Shown here: one piece after another, positions 35,311-44,952 of the stretch
Position numbering within the stretch: the stretch's first letter is position 1
Layout: every line of letters starts with the position of its first letter
NCBI GenBank assembly: GCA_963737405.1
Contig: CAVTSL010000007.1
Location: 219,063 to 283,062 of the forward strand
DNA length: 64,000 nucleotides
Source of the DNA: JACCTU01 sp963737405
GTDB lineage: Bacteria > Actinomycetota > Thermoleophilia > Gaiellales > Gaiellaceae
Reading direction: 5' to 3'
The notes under the pieces: generated by a model
Seen by the model: the letters and a program-made list of their open reading frames with translations, nothing else
What the model was told of the DNA's origin: nothing
The model's database searches: none
Position numbers and translations under genes: made by a program

Positions 35311-36336
35311 GTGGCGGTACGTGCGTCGTCGCCGGGCGTCCACGACACTTCGCTCATCGTGCTCACCGCACCGTCCGATCTCGACGTGGCCACGGTCGCA
35401 GGCGCGCTCTCGCACTGGGGGCTGCGCGAGCCGCAGCTCCGGTACCTGCCGGTCGGCTTCGGGAGCCATCACTGGCGGGCGGACGCCGCCGGCGAGCGGT
35501 GGTTCGTCACGGTCGACGACCTCGAGGCGGGGTTCCAGGCGGCGGACGCGTTCGACACGCTCGAGCATGCGTACCGGACCGCGGCCGCGCTCCGAGACGT
35601 CGGCCTCGAGTTCGTGCTGGCGCCGCTCGCGGACGACGAAGGGACGCCGATTCGGCGCCTGACCGCGCGGTACGCCGTCAGCGTCACGCCGTTCGTCGAC
35701 GGGACCTCGACGTCGTTCGGCGCGTACGACTCGAAGGACGAGCGTCGGCGGATGGGAGAGCTGCTCGGGCGTCTGCACGTCGCCGGGCGCCGGGTTCCCG
35801 CATCCTTGCCGCGTCGCGACGAGCTCACGATCCCTTCGCGGTCGGTGCTGACCGACGCGCTCGCGTCGCTCGACGTGCCGTGGGAGAGCGGGCCCTACGC
35901 CGACCCGGCGCGCGCAGCGCTCGCCGAAGGCGCGCACCACCTCGTCCGACGGCTCGAGGAGTTCGACGCGGACGCGGCGCGACTGCGCACGCGCTCCGAC
36001 TCGCTGGTGGTCACGCACGGCGAGCCGCACCGCGCGAACGTGATCGTCGACGCGCAGGACCGACTGCGCCTCGTCGACTGGGACACGACGCGTCTCGCGC
36101 CGCGCGAGCGCGATCTCTGGCAGGTGCTCGACGACGAGCTGACGGGCTGGGACGAGTACGCCGCCGTTGTCGGCGACGTCTCGCTCGACCACGAGGCGCT
36201 CCAGCTCTATCGCCGTTGGTGGGACCTCGCCGACATCGCGGTGTTCACCGTCTCTCTCCGGCGGCCCCACGTCGACGACGAGCAGAGCGAGGCGAACTTC
36301 AAGAGCCTCCGCGGCTACCTCGCAGAACCTGCGTGA
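35311..36336 (+). CDS. APH-type phosphotransferase (spectinomycin kinase-like)
   Basis: A 341-residue kinase-fold protein with YLPVGFGSHHW near the nucleotide loop, the Brenner motif VTHGEPHRANVIVD (catalytic Asp replaced in type: HGEPHRAN) and the metal site LRLVDWDTTRLAP. It resembles APH(9)/spectinomycin phosphotransferase relatives, but such proteins often have other small-molecule substrates. The family start is more like the GTG at 35359 (MLTAPSDLD). In the Brenner loop the usual HGD is HGE, so activity is uncertain. Confidence 0.75.
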   Translation: MAVRASSPGVHDTSLIVLTAPSDLDVATVAGALSHWGLREPQLRYLPVGFGSHHWRADAAGERWFVTVDDLEAGFQAADAFDTLEHAYRTAAALRDVGLEFVLAPLADDEGTPIRRLTARYAVSVTPFVDGTSTSFGAYDSKDERRRMGELLGRLHVAGRRVPASLPRRDELTIPSRSVLTDALASLDVPWESGPYADPARAALAEGAHHLVRRLEEFDADAARLRTRSDSLVVTHGEPHRANVIVDAQDRLRLVDWDTTRLAPRERDLWQVLDDELTGWDEYAAVVGDVSLDHEALQLYRRWWDLADIAVFTVSLRRPHVDDEQSEANFKSLRGYLAEPA

Positions 36337-37205
36337 CGGCGTTCGAGGCCTGGCGCACCATCCCCGGGTTCGTGTCCCAGTAGTACGGAAGCGCCACGAC
36401 CGCCTGGCAGAGCGCCCAGCCGCGGCCGCGGAGCCACGACGCGTCGTCGACACCGAGCTCGGCTCGGTACACCTCGCGGCTCGCCTCGTCGAAGACGTTC
36501 CAGGCCGGCTGGAGGTCGCACGCGGGATCGCCGACGTTCAGGCCGCCCCAGTCGATCACCGCCGAGAGCCGGCCGTCGACGACGAGCAGGTTCCCGGGAA
36601 GCAGATCGCCGTGCACCCAGACCTCGTCCCCGTCCCAGGCCGGCGCGTTCACCGATTCGCCCCACGACCGGAGCGCCGCGTCGCGATCGATGCGATCGCC
36701 CAACTCGTCGATCGAGCGCCGCACGACCTCGTCGAGCTCGGCGAGCGGTGCGCCGCGGGAGCCGCGGCTCCGCCGATGCGCATCGCTCGTGTCGATCGCG
36801 CGGAGCGCGGTCACGAACGCGGCCAGGTCGACGGCGGCTCGCTCGAGGTCGTCGATCGTCCCGTTCGCGTTCTCACCGGGCAGCCACTCGTACACCGACC
36901 ACTCGAACGGGTATTCCTCCGCCGGCTGTCCCATCGCCAGCTGGACGGGGACCCTGAGCGGCAGGTGCGGCGCGAGCCTCGGAAGCCACTTCGCCTCCCG
37001 TGTCGCCTGTCCGGTCGCCCACTCGATGCGCGGCAGCCGCGCGGAGAGGTCGTCGCCGAGGCGATAGATGTCGTGATCCGTCCCGTAGGACTCGACGCGG
37101 CCGGATCGGCAGCTCGGTCCACTGCGGGAACTGGTCCGCGAGCAGGCGACGAACGAGCCCGACGTCGGTCTCGACCTCGCCGACGTGCATCCTGGGCCGC
37201 GCCAC
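36299..37205 (-). CDS. Aminoglycoside phosphotransferase-family protein (frameshifted)
   Basis: A second APH-fold kinase on the opposite strand. Removing one C near 37100 joins MHVGEVETDVGLVRRLLADQ...LPIRP with VESYGTDHDIYRLGDDLSAR to give about 300 residues. The catalytic loop WVHGDLLPGNLLVV and metal site AVIDWGGLNVGDPACDL are complete, with VYEWLPGENA upstream. The start is the GTG at 37205 or the ATG at 37190. It overlaps the end of the convergent phosphotransferase gene by 38 bases. Substrate unknown. Confidence 0.82.
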
Positions 37206-37242
37206 TGCACCATGCTGCCCTGACCGTCGCGATGCCGCCGCG

Positions 37243-38256
37243 CTATGCGCCCGCCCACCACCAGCCGGGCGTGATGGTATGCAGGACCCAGAGCACCGCG
37301 AAGAAGACGGGCGCGTAGACGGAGACACGCAGCCACCGCGGCCCCCACGCGATCTTGAACTCGCGCGCGAGTCGGCGCAGCGCCCTCGCGCGCTCGCTCT
37401 CGCCGGCCGGAGGCGCTGTCCCGCGCTCGCCGAGCAGACGCGGCGTCCAATCCGCATCGAAGTACAGGAACTGGCAATGCCCGATCGCCTCCGGCAACGG
37501 CCGCGGAAAGGCGTCTCCGAGAGTGCGTCGGAAGGCGTCGTACCGTTCCTGGCGCGAGGGCTCCTTGCGCTCGGCAAGCAGTGGGAGCGAGAGGATCACA
37601 CGCTCCGGCGCGTCGAGCTCGGTCACGTGGCGGACCTCCCAGGCGAGGCCGTCCCCCTCGCCGGCATGCAGGATCACGACGCCCGCCCGGCTCGGTCAGC
37701 TCGTCAACGGTCTCCCGCCACTCCTCGTCGGCCGCGTACATGCGCGCCGCGCCAGGCTGCGGCAGCCGCTCTGTCGGGTCGCCGACGGTCACGAACGGCC
37801 CGACCTCGTGCAGCGCGCGCGCCAGCCGCTCCTCGTAGCGGCTTTCAAGCTCTCGCGGAGGCGAGATACGCATGCGCGACGACAACCGCCTCGAAATCTC
37901 CGCCCGGTCGGCGCCGAACGGCCGGAGGTAGACGATCGGCGCGCGAACGTCCTCGGCAAGCACACGCCCGGCTTCGCTGGCCCGCATGCTGCGGCCGCGC
38001 GTGACGAGCCAGACCGACACAAATAACGCGAGGGGTACGACCAGCAGCGGCCACTACGTCGTGGCGGAAGCCCGCAAACCACAGCACGAACAAGGCGCGC
38101 GAACACCGCCAGAAAGAACGCCACCCCCAGCGAGATCAGCAGCAGGCCGACGCCGCGACTCCGCTGCGCCCGCGCCGCGCTCGCGCGCGCGAGCTCGCTC
38201 AGCCCGCTCGACCGGCATCCGCAAACAGGGTCGGACTGAGAGCCGCTTCGAACCAC
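37243..38256 (-). pseudogene. Membrane protein of unknown function with three frame breaks
   Basis: Three frames must be joined: LSELARASAARAQRSRG and LLLISLGVAFFLAVFAR (start near 38256); then after a break near 38091-38103, ALFVLWFAGFRHDVVA; then after one near 38045, PLLVVPLALFVSVWLVTRGR and RAPIVYLRPFGADRAE; then after one near 37685 (extra C), AGVVILHAGEGDGLAWE to the end, with a final helix VYAPVFFAVLWVLH. The repaired protein has two N-terminal helices, a cytosolic domain and one C-terminal helix. Either a decayed gene or sequence errors. No function assigned. Confidence 0.6.
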
Positions 38257-38327
38257 GAGCGGCAGGGGTTCATCCCGCTTTGAGTATCGCCCTTCCGGCG
38301 CGGAAAGTCATCCGGCCGTACGGCGAT

Positions 38328-40040
38328 CTACGTCGCGTAGTGCAGTCCGTGCCCGAAGGGAAACAGCGGGTCGCGCGAGTCGTGCGGCACGTCGGGGAGC
38401 TGCTCCCTCACCGCCGCCATCGACGACGGCAGCTCGAACGGCAACCGGCCCTCGGGCTGCGCGCGTCCGAAGAGGACGTCGAGCACCGCCTCGTCGGACG
38501 CGCCGAACACGGCGACGACCGCGGCGCACGCGGTGACGAGCTCGGGGATGACGGCCGGCCGCTCGAGGTGGAGCACGAGCACCGTCGGCACGCGCCGCGC
38601 GAGCTCGAGCAGCGCGTCGAGCTCCGGCTGTTTGAAGTCGAGGTCGCCCGCGTGGAAGAACGTCTCGAGCATCCCGTTCGTTCGCGGCTCGAAGGGCGCG
38701 TTCCTGCGCACGATCGCGACGTCCGCGTCCTCCGGGCGCGTCACGGCGCCGTCGTACGCGAGCCCGTCGGCATAGACGCGCGGCTCGCCAGAGAGCGGCA
38801 GCACGCCGTCGTTCGTCAGGACGACCGCGGAGCGGCGCTGCGCGCGGTCGCCCGCGGCACGGAACGCCGGCGCGCCGCAGGTCCGTTCGGCCTCGTCGGG
38901 GTCGACGTACGCGTCGTCGAACAGGCCGAGCCGGAACTTGTCGCGCAACAGCCGTCGTGCCGACTCGTCGACGCGCGCCTCGGCGATGCGCCCGGCGCGG
39001 ACGAGCTCGACGAGGAGCTCGGGCAGCTCCTCGCCGCCGAGCTGGTCGCAGCCGGCCTCGACGATCTTCGCGAGCCTGTCCTCGACACTCAGCTCCTCGA
39101 CGCCCCAGCACTTCGCCGCGAACACCGATCCGTCCGGCATCGGCGCGTCGGTCACGAGCCCCCAGTCGGTGCAGACGACCCCGTCGAAGCCGTAGCGCTC
39201 GCGCAGCAGCCCGGTGACGACGCCGCGGTTGTAGCCGAAGCCGACCTCTTCGAGCTCCGTCCCGACCGGGCGCCCGTAGTACGGCATGATCTGCGCCGTC
39301 CCGGCCCCGAGCGCCGCCTCGAAGACCTGCAGGTGGTACTCGAACATGCCACCCGGATACACCTGATCCTTGCCGTACGGGAAGTGCGGATCCTCGCCGT
39401 CGAGCTGCGGCCCGCCGCCGGGGAAGTGCTTCGTCATGCACGCGACCGATGCCGGTCCGAGCTCGTCGCCCTGGAAGCCGCGGACGTACGCGGCGACGAG
39501 CTCCGCGGCGACCTCGGCGTCCTCGCCGAACGTATGCATCCCGCGTGCCCAGCGCGGCTCGGTCGCCAGGTCGGCCATCGGATGCAGCGCGACGTGGATG
39601 CCGACGGCGCGGTACTCACGTCGCGCGATGTCGCCGAACTCGCGCACGGCGTCCGCGTCGCCGAGCGCGCCGAAGCCGATCGGCTCCGGCCACTGCGAGA
39701 ACCCGGCCGCGGCCCACGCCGCTGCGAAGTTCTCGGCGTAGCCGTGTCGCGGGTCCGACGAGATCGTCACGGGGATCCCGAGCCGCGTCGACCTCGCGAT
39801 GTCCTGCAGGCGGTTGTGCCACTCGGCCTGCTGGCGCGGCTCGGGTGCGAAGTAGATGTTGAAGTGGTTGAGGTGCCGGCCGGCGATGCGCTCCTCGGTG
39901 TCCTCGAGGAGCGTCCCGTCGTCGTTCATGAAGATCGGCGCCTGGAACATCAGCCCCGCCTTCTCCTCGAGGGTCATCCGCGCCAACAGATCGTCGACGC
40001 GCTCCTCGACCGCACGACCCGCGTCCGTGTAGATGCTCAT
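38328..40040 (-). CDS. Glycoside hydrolase family 3 beta-glycosidase
   Basis: A 570-residue GH3 enzyme. Typical features: LLARMTLEEKAGLMFQ at the start, SSDPRHGYAEN near 108, CMTKHFPGGGPQLDGEDPH near 210 and the nucleophile aspartate in GVVCTDWGLVTDAP near 290. The second domain ends GRLPFELPSS and PLFPFGHGLHY, as in complete two-domain beta-glucosidases or xylosidases. It has no signal peptide, so it is probably cytosolic and acts on imported oligosaccharides. Confidence 0.92.
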   Translation of the reverse strand: MSIYTDAGRAVEERVDDLLARMTLEEKAGLMFQAPIFMNDDGTLLEDTEERIAGRHLNHFNIYFAPEPRQQAEWHNRLQDIARSTRLGIPVTISSDPRHGYAENFAAAWAAAGFSQWPEPIGFGALGDADAVREFGDIARREYRAVGIHVALHPMADLATEPRWARGMHTFGEDAEVAAELVAAYVRGFQGDELGPASVACMTKHFPGGGPQLDGEDPHFPYGKDQVYPGGMFEYHLQVFEAALGAGTAQIMPYYGRPVGTELEEVGFGYNRGVVTGLLRERYGFDGVVCTDWGLVTDAPMPDGSVFAAKCWGVEELSVEDRLAKIVEAGCDQLGGEELPELLVELVRAGRIAEARVDESARRLLRDKFRLGLFDDAYVDPDEAERTCGAPAFRAAGDRAQRRSAVVLTNDGVLPLSGEPRVYADGLAYDGAVTRPEDADVAIVRRNAPFEPRTNGMLETFFHAGDLDFKQPELDALLELARRVPTVLVLHLERPAVIPELVTACAAVVAVFGASDEAVLDVLFGRAQPEGRLPFELPSSMAAVREQLPDVPHDSRDPLFPFGHGLHYAT

Positions 40041-40082
40041 GCCGCCCGCGATGCTCTCACGTCTCTCGGGAACGCCGCCGCC

Positions 40083-40634
40083 TTACGTGCGGTAGTGGAG
40101 ATGGACGAAGCCGCTGCCGAATCGCCGCTCGCCGACCAGCTCGAGGGGTAGACGCACACCGTCCGGCAGTGCGCGCTTGCCGCCGCCCACGACGAACGGC
40201 GCGAGCAGGAGATGCAGCTCGTCGACGAGCCCGGCGCGGAACGCCTCCGCGGCGAGCTGGGCGCCGCCGACCGCGAGGTCGCGTTCCGCCTCGTCCTTGA
40301 GTCGCCGAACGGCGTCGGCGTCGAAGTCCCGCTCGATCCGCGTCCTCGAGGTGGAGGCGGTGTCGAGCGTTCGCGAGTACACGATCTTGTCGCTGTCCCG
40401 CCAGAGCTCGGCGTAGTCGCGGATGTAGCCCGGCTGCTCGTCGAGCGGCAGGGTCTCCCAGACCGCCAATGTCTCGTAGAGCCGACGTCCGTAGAGATAC
40501 GTCCCGACCCCGCGCTCGAGCTCGTTGACGAACGAGTGCACCTCCTCGTCGGGCTTGGCCCAGTCGAACTTGCCGCCTTCGTCCTCGATGTAGCCGTCGA
40601 GGGATGCGAGCGCTGCGTAGATGAGGTCCGCCAT
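40083..40634 (-). CDS. Dihydrofolate reductase-family (RibD C-terminal-like) protein
   Basis: A 183-residue NADPH-reductase-fold protein: MADLIYAALASLDGYIEDEGG, LYGRRLYETLAVWE, and LAVGGAQLAAEAFRAGLVDEL followed by LLLAPFVVGGGKRALP. These match the RibD_C/YwjB group of uncharacterised reductases. Length is typical. It is 42 bases upstream of the GH3 gene on the same strand but no functional link is apparent. Confidence 0.87.
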   Translation of the reverse strand: MADLIYAALASLDGYIEDEGGKFDWAKPDEEVHSFVNELERGVGTYLYGRRLYETLAVWETLPLDEQPGYIRDYAELWRDSDKIVYSRTLDTASTSRTRIERDFDADAVRRLKDEAERDLAVGGAQLAAEAFRAGLVDELHLLLAPFVVGGGKRALPDGVRLPLELVGERRFGSGFVHLHYRT

Positions 40635-40684
40635 GTCGAGAAGGTAGACCGCCCTGGGATCGGAAACTCATCGTGTGCGCGTGC

Positions 40685-41227
40685 CTAGATGCTGGGGTTG
40701 AACGGTGCCGGCGCGCTCACGGCCGCGACAGAGGGCGCATCTGCATAGGCCTCGCTCGCACATCCCGTTGTCCGGGGGACGCTCGCGCCGTGTTTGGCAG
40801 CGACCGGGTCGGCGATCCACTCGACCTTCCGGCTCGGGTCAGGACTGCCGAACATCAAGACCGCGCAAGGCCCTCTGCCCGCGCCCACCGTGATGTGGGC
40901 GGTTCCGGGCGGCGAGTAGAGGTAGTCCCACTGTCTCATGACTCGCTCCTGGCCCTCGACGACGGCGATGCACTCGCCGCTGAGAACGACAAACCCCTCC
41001 TGCGCAGCTTCCGCGTGGTAGTAGCCGTTCGCTTCGCCGGGCATCAGGACGTGAACGTGGACACCGATCCCGGGCTCGTCCGCACCCTTGTTCGGCGCGT
41101 TGAACGAGCACCAACTGCCGAATCCGCGAACCGTCTTCCACGCCATCTCCCCGAGGTTCAGGATGAACCACCCGTCACCCCGCGCCACCCGTCCCTCCGG
41201 CGTTTCCTCGATCTCAGCCTCGCGCAC
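40685..41227 (-). CDS. Cupin-domain protein
   Basis: A 180-residue single-cupin protein. Motif 1, GVHVHVLMPGEANGYYHAEA, followed by QEGFVVLSGECIAVVEGQ, and motif 2, DYLYSPPGTAHITVGAG, keep the histidines and glutamate that bind the metal. The C-terminal 45 residues are low in predicted structure. Enzyme or small-molecule sensor; not determinable from sequence. It is divergent from the MmpL gene with 189 bases between the starts. Confidence 0.85.
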   Translation of the reverse strand: MREAEIEETPEGRVARGDGWFILNLGEMAWKTVRGFGSWCSFNAPNKGADEPGIGVHVHVLMPGEANGYYHAEAAQEGFVVLSGECIAVVEGQERVMRQWDYLYSPPGTAHITVGAGRGPCAVLMFGSPDPSRKVEWIADPVAAKHGASVPRTTGCASEAYADAPSVAAVSAPAPFNPSI

Positions 41228-41416
41228 ATCGAACCTCCCGATCGGTCGGACTACCGGAGCAGAACGTAGCGGCGGCTCAACCAGTGCTCGATTTCCGGTC
41301 GTGTGGGTGCTAGCGTCGTCTTAGCTCCGCCCAAGCCCCCGGCGGTCTAGTGGGTCCGGCTCCAACTTCCGGTCGGCGTGATCGACGCCGAGCGCGACCG
41401 GAAGGAGCTCGAGACC

Positions 41417-43645
41417 GTGTCCATATCGACCGAGGCTCTTGCCCGTGCCTGCGCCGGTCATCCGAAACGAACGCTCGCAGCGTGGCTGGTCGCCGTGCTC
41501 GTCTCGTTCGTCGTGATCGCGCTCCTGCTCGGAAACGCCCTGACGAGTGACGGCGACGTCACCAGCAACCCCGACTCGAAACAGGCGGCCGCGCTCATTC
41601 AGGAGAGCTTCCCGCCCGAGCCGACCCCGAGTGAGATCGTGGTCGTGCGCTCCGAGCGTTTCACGGTCGACGATCCCGCGTTCCAGGCGAAGGTGCGGAC
41701 GCTCGGCCAGCGAGCCGAGGGGCTCGGCGTCGTTGCGGACGCGCGGAGCTATTACGGCTCGGACGACCAGTCACTCGTCTCGAAGGATCGCCACGCGACG
41801 ATGGTGTTGCTCGTGACGCACGGCGACGTGGTCGCTCCGCTCGTCGACCTGGTGAAGTCGCAGAACGGGCAGGACGGCTTCCAGGTTTCGATCACCGGCT
41901 CGCTGACGGCCGATGCCGACTTCGAGAAGCTCTCCGAAGAGGACCTGCAGAAGGGCGAGCTGTTGATCGGGCTGCCGGCGGCGCTGATCATTCTCGTGCT
42001 CGTGTTCGGAGCGGTCGTGGCGGGCCTCGTGCCGGTGGTGCTCGGACTGCTGTCGATCGTGATCGCAGTTGCCTTGACCGCGCTCGTCGGCCAGGCGTTC
42101 GAAGTCTCGTTCTTCGTCGTGAACATGATCTCGGCGATGGGCCTCGCCCTTGGAATCGACTATGCGCTCTTCATCGTCTCGCGCTACCGCGAAGAGCGCG
42201 TGCGCGGACTGGAGAAGATCGACGCCATCGTGACGTCGGGAGCAACGGCGAGCCGGGCCGTGCTCTTCAGCGGGATCGCCTTCGTGCTCGCGATGTTCGG
42301 GATGATCCTGGTGCCCGACACGATCCTGCGAAGCCTCGCGCTGGGGGCGATCCTCGTCGGCATCGTCTCGGTGCTCGCGGCACTGACACTGCTGCCCGCG
42401 GTGCTGAGCCTGCTCGGCGACCGGGTGAACGCGCTGAAGATTCCGGTGATCGGTCGTCGGGCGATCGCGAACGCCGGTTCGGTGAGCCCCTTCTGGTCGG
42501 CGCTCGTCGGCCGGGTCATGCGGCGCCCGCTCGTAAGTCTCGTGGCGGCAACGGCGCTCCTGCTCGCGGCGGCCGTTCCCGTGCTCGGGATCAACACGGG
42601 ATTCTCGGGACTCAGCACGCTGCCCGACCGATTCCCGTCCAAGCAGGGCTTCGACGCAGTGAACCGCGACTTCCCCGGTGTCGGGGTCGACCCGGCGCAG
42701 ATCGTCGTCCAGGGCGAAGCGTCCTCGGCACCGGTCTCCGCGGCGATCGAGCGTCTCGAGGCGAGCCTTGCCGACCAGCCCGCGTTTGGTCCAGCGACGC
42801 AGGCGGAGTCGGAAGACGGTGACGTCGTCCTGCTCTCCGTCCCCGTTGCGGGCGACGCCGACGGGCCCGAGGCGACCAGCGCGATCCGCCACCTCCGCGC
42901 CGATCTGATCCCGCAGGCGTTCGGCGATCTCGAGACGACCGTCCTCGTCGGCGGGACGACTGCCGAGGACGTCGACTACTTCGCCATCGTCGGCGGCTGG
43001 CTCCCGATCGTGCTCGCCTTCGTGCTCGGGCTCAGCTTCATCCTGCTCACGGTCGCCTTCCGCTCGATCGTGATCCCGGCCGTCGCGATCGCGCTCAACC
43101 TGCTCTCGGTCGGGGCCGCGTACGGCTTGCTCGTGCTCGTGTTCCAGAAAGGTGTCGGGGCCGAGCTGCTGGGCTTCCAGCAGGTCGACACGATCGAGGC
43201 CTGGGTGCCGCTCTTCCTCTTCTCCGTCCTCTTCGGCCTCTCGATGGACTACCAGGTGTTCCTGCTCAGCCGGATCAAGGAGCGCTACACGCAGACCGGC
43301 GATACCGCGGGCTCCGTCGCGTTCGGCGTGGGCTCGACCGCGCGCCTCATCACCGGCGCCGCGCTCATCATCATCGCCGTCTTCAGCGGCTTCGCCGCCG
43401 GCGACCTGGTCATGTTCCAGCAGATGGGCTTCGGCGTGGCCGTGGCCCTGCTCGTGGACGCGACGATCGTCCGCACCGTTCTCGTTCCGGCGAGCATGAA
43501 GCTCCTCGGCGAGCGCAACTGGTACCTCCCCTCATGGCTGAACTGGGTGCCGGACGTCCACGTCGAAGGACACACCTCCGCCGAGGTGGCGAACCCGACG
43601 GCGATCAAGCCACCAGAGCGGCCGGCCATCGTGCCTACGGCCTAG
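41417..43645 (+). CDS. MmpL/RND-family membrane transporter
   Basis: A 742-residue MMPL transporter with about eleven or twelve membrane helices in two repeats separated by two outer domains. The family signatures GIDYALFIVSRYREE (near 250) and SMDYQVFLLSRIKERY (near 610) hold the Asp-Tyr pairs used for proton coupling. Such proteins export lipids or drugs. I start at the GTG at 41417 (MSISTEALARAC) because GGAAGGAG lies 9 bases upstream; an upstream GTG at 41378 is in frame. It heads a three-gene unit. Confidence 0.9.
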   Translation: MSISTEALARACAGHPKRTLAAWLVAVLVSFVVIALLLGNALTSDGDVTSNPDSKQAAALIQESFPPEPTPSEIVVVRSERFTVDDPAFQAKVRTLGQRAEGLGVVADARSYYGSDDQSLVSKDRHATMVLLVTHGDVVAPLVDLVKSQNGQDGFQVSITGSLTADADFEKLSEEDLQKGELLIGLPAALIILVLVFGAVVAGLVPVVLGLLSIVIAVALTALVGQAFEVSFFVVNMISAMGLALGIDYALFIVSRYREERVRGLEKIDAIVTSGATASRAVLFSGIAFVLAMFGMILVPDTILRSLALGAILVGIVSVLAALTLLPAVLSLLGDRVNALKIPVIGRRAIANAGSVSPFWSALVGRVMRRPLVSLVAATALLLAAAVPVLGINTGFSGLSTLPDRFPSKQGFDAVNRDFPGVGVDPAQIVVQGEASSAPVSAAIERLEASLADQPAFGPATQAESEDGDVVLLSVPVAGDADGPEATSAIRHLRADLIPQAFGDLETTVLVGGTTAEDVDYFAIVGGWLPIVLAFVLGLSFILLTVAFRSIVIPAVAIALNLLSVGAAYGLLVLVFQKGVGAELLGFQQVDTIEAWVPLFLFSVLFGLSMDYQVFLLSRIKERYTQTGDTAGSVAFGVGSTARLITGAALIIIAVFSGFAAGDLVMFQQMGFGVAVALLVDATIVRTVLVPASMKLLGERNWYLPSWLNWVPDVHVEGHTSAEVANPTAIKPPERPAIVPTA

Positions 43646-43659
43646 ACAGAAGGGAATCC

Positions 43660-44247
43660 ATGGCTTCCTTGTCACACACCGCCTCCCCGGCCGTCAGGCC
43701 GGCCCATCCGATGATCTGGGCCTGGCCGCTCGCGATCCTCCTCGGCTTTCCGATCGGAGGACTGATCGCAAACGTGATCGTCGGTCCGACTGACTCCGTC
43801 CCCGCAGCCCTCGCCGGCGGCCTCCTCGCAGGCGCCGTGATCGGAGCCGCGCAGTGGCTCGCTCTGAGGCCGCTCGTCCCGTGGATCTGGGCAGCTGCGA
43901 CGAGTGTTGGAATGGCCGTGGGCCTCGCGGCCGGCGCTGCCCTTGTCGACTACGGGAGCAGCCGACGAGACGTCGTGGTGATCGGTGCCGTGACCGGCCT
44001 TGCTGTCGGAGGGCTGCAAGCCCTGGTGCTCGCGCGACAGCGAGTCCCCGGTGCGGCGTGGTGGGCGGCGGCGAACCCTCCTGCCTGGGCACTCGGCTGG
44101 CTCGTCACCTCGTACGTGATCACGAAGAACGTCGAGGAGCAGTTCACCAACTTCGGCGCAAGCGGTGCGTTGCTGTTCGCCGTCCTGACCGGCCTGCTAC
44201 TTGCCTGGCTCGTGCGGCGCATCGAGCCCGAGCCGCACGCACGATGA
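43660..44247 (+). CDS. Membrane protein of unknown function
   Basis: A 195-residue protein with five or six hydrophobic helices: WAWPLAILLGFPIGGLIANVI, then AALAGGLLAGAVIGAAQWLAL, AAATSVGMAVGLAAGAAL, VIGAVTGLAVGGLQALVLA and LLFAVLTGLLLAWLV. The repeated GAVxGAxQWLxL-type segments resemble small integral membrane proteins of unknown role common in actinobacteria. AAGGGA precedes the ATG. It is 14 bases after MmpL and overlaps the next gene (ATGA). Confidence 0.75.
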   Translation: MASLSHTASPAVRPAHPMIWAWPLAILLGFPIGGLIANVIVGPTDSVPAALAGGLLAGAVIGAAQWLALRPLVPWIWAAATSVGMAVGLAAGAALVDYGSSRRDVVVIGAVTGLAVGGLQALVLARQRVPGAAWWAAANPPAWALGWLVTSYVITKNVEEQFTNFGASGALLFAVLTGLLLAWLVRRIEPEPHAR

Positions 44248-44918
44248 GAGTCTGCATCGTCGGGGCCTCCGGGAAGCTCGGGCAGTACATGGTGCAGCAC
44301 GCGCTGGACCGGGGCTATGAGGTGGTCGGCGTCTGCCGGCCGGAGAGCGTCGGGAAGCTCGACGCGTTCAAGGGACGGATCACGGTCGTTCCGGGAGCGA
44401 CGGACGACGCCGCGGTCGTCAAGAGCGCGGTCTCGGGATGCGACGGCGTGCTCGTCGTCCTCGTCCCACGTGGCGTCCACGGGTACTCGACGGGCACGGC
44501 TCAGGCGGTGCTCGACCACGCCGCTCCCGGGGCGCGGCTCGTCTTCTCGTGCGGGTGGCACATCACCCGTGACGGCCAGGATGTGTACTCGTGGAAGCTC
44601 AAGGCGCTGGTGAAGGTCGGCGGCCCACTCGCCAAGCTCGCTCGGTTCGCGGACCTCGACGACCAGGTGGAGGCCTGCCGGCGGGTGTTCGCGAGCGAGA
44701 CGCGGTGGACCGTCGTTCGCGGGAGCGACCTCGAAGAGGGCGAGAGTCAGGGCCTGCCGGTGTGGAGCCGGCACGTGGGCGACCCGATCCTCGAGAGCAA
44801 CATGACGCGCCGGGTGGACTTCGCCCTGTTCATGGTCGAGGCACTCGAGAACGACGCGCTCGTCCACGAGGCCCCCGCGATCGTCGGCTGTCAGACGCCC
44901 TCGGCGCTCGCCGCCTGA
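44244..44918 (+). CDS. NAD(P)-binding atypical short-chain reductase
   Basis: A 224-residue Rossmann protein beginning MRVCIVGASGKLGQYMVQHA, with the GASGxxG nucleotide loop at 7-13, then VVPGATDDAAVVKSAVSGCD and RWTVVRGSDLEEGES. It fits the NmrA/SDR-a5 type of atypical reductases. Its start overlaps the previous stop (ATGA). Substrate unknown. It converges on pilC with 34 bases between the stops. Confidence 0.83.
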   Translation: MRVCIVGASGKLGQYMVQHALDRGYEVVGVCRPESVGKLDAFKGRITVVPGATDDAAVVKSAVSGCDGVLVVLVPRGVHGYSTGTAQAVLDHAAPGARLVFSCGWHITRDGQDVYSWKLKALVKVGGPLAKLARFADLDDQVEACRRVFASETRWTVVRGSDLEEGESQGLPVWSRHVGDPILESNMTRRVDFALFMVEALENDALVHEAPAIVGCQTPSALAA

Positions 44919-44952
44919 AGGTTCTCCGAGGGAGCCGCGCGCAACAGCAGCG

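Noticed and set aside
41378..41416. Upstream GTG as the MmpL start
   Set aside because: It has no ribosome binding site; the GTG at 41417 has GGAAGGAG at proper spacing and gives the usual family N-terminus.
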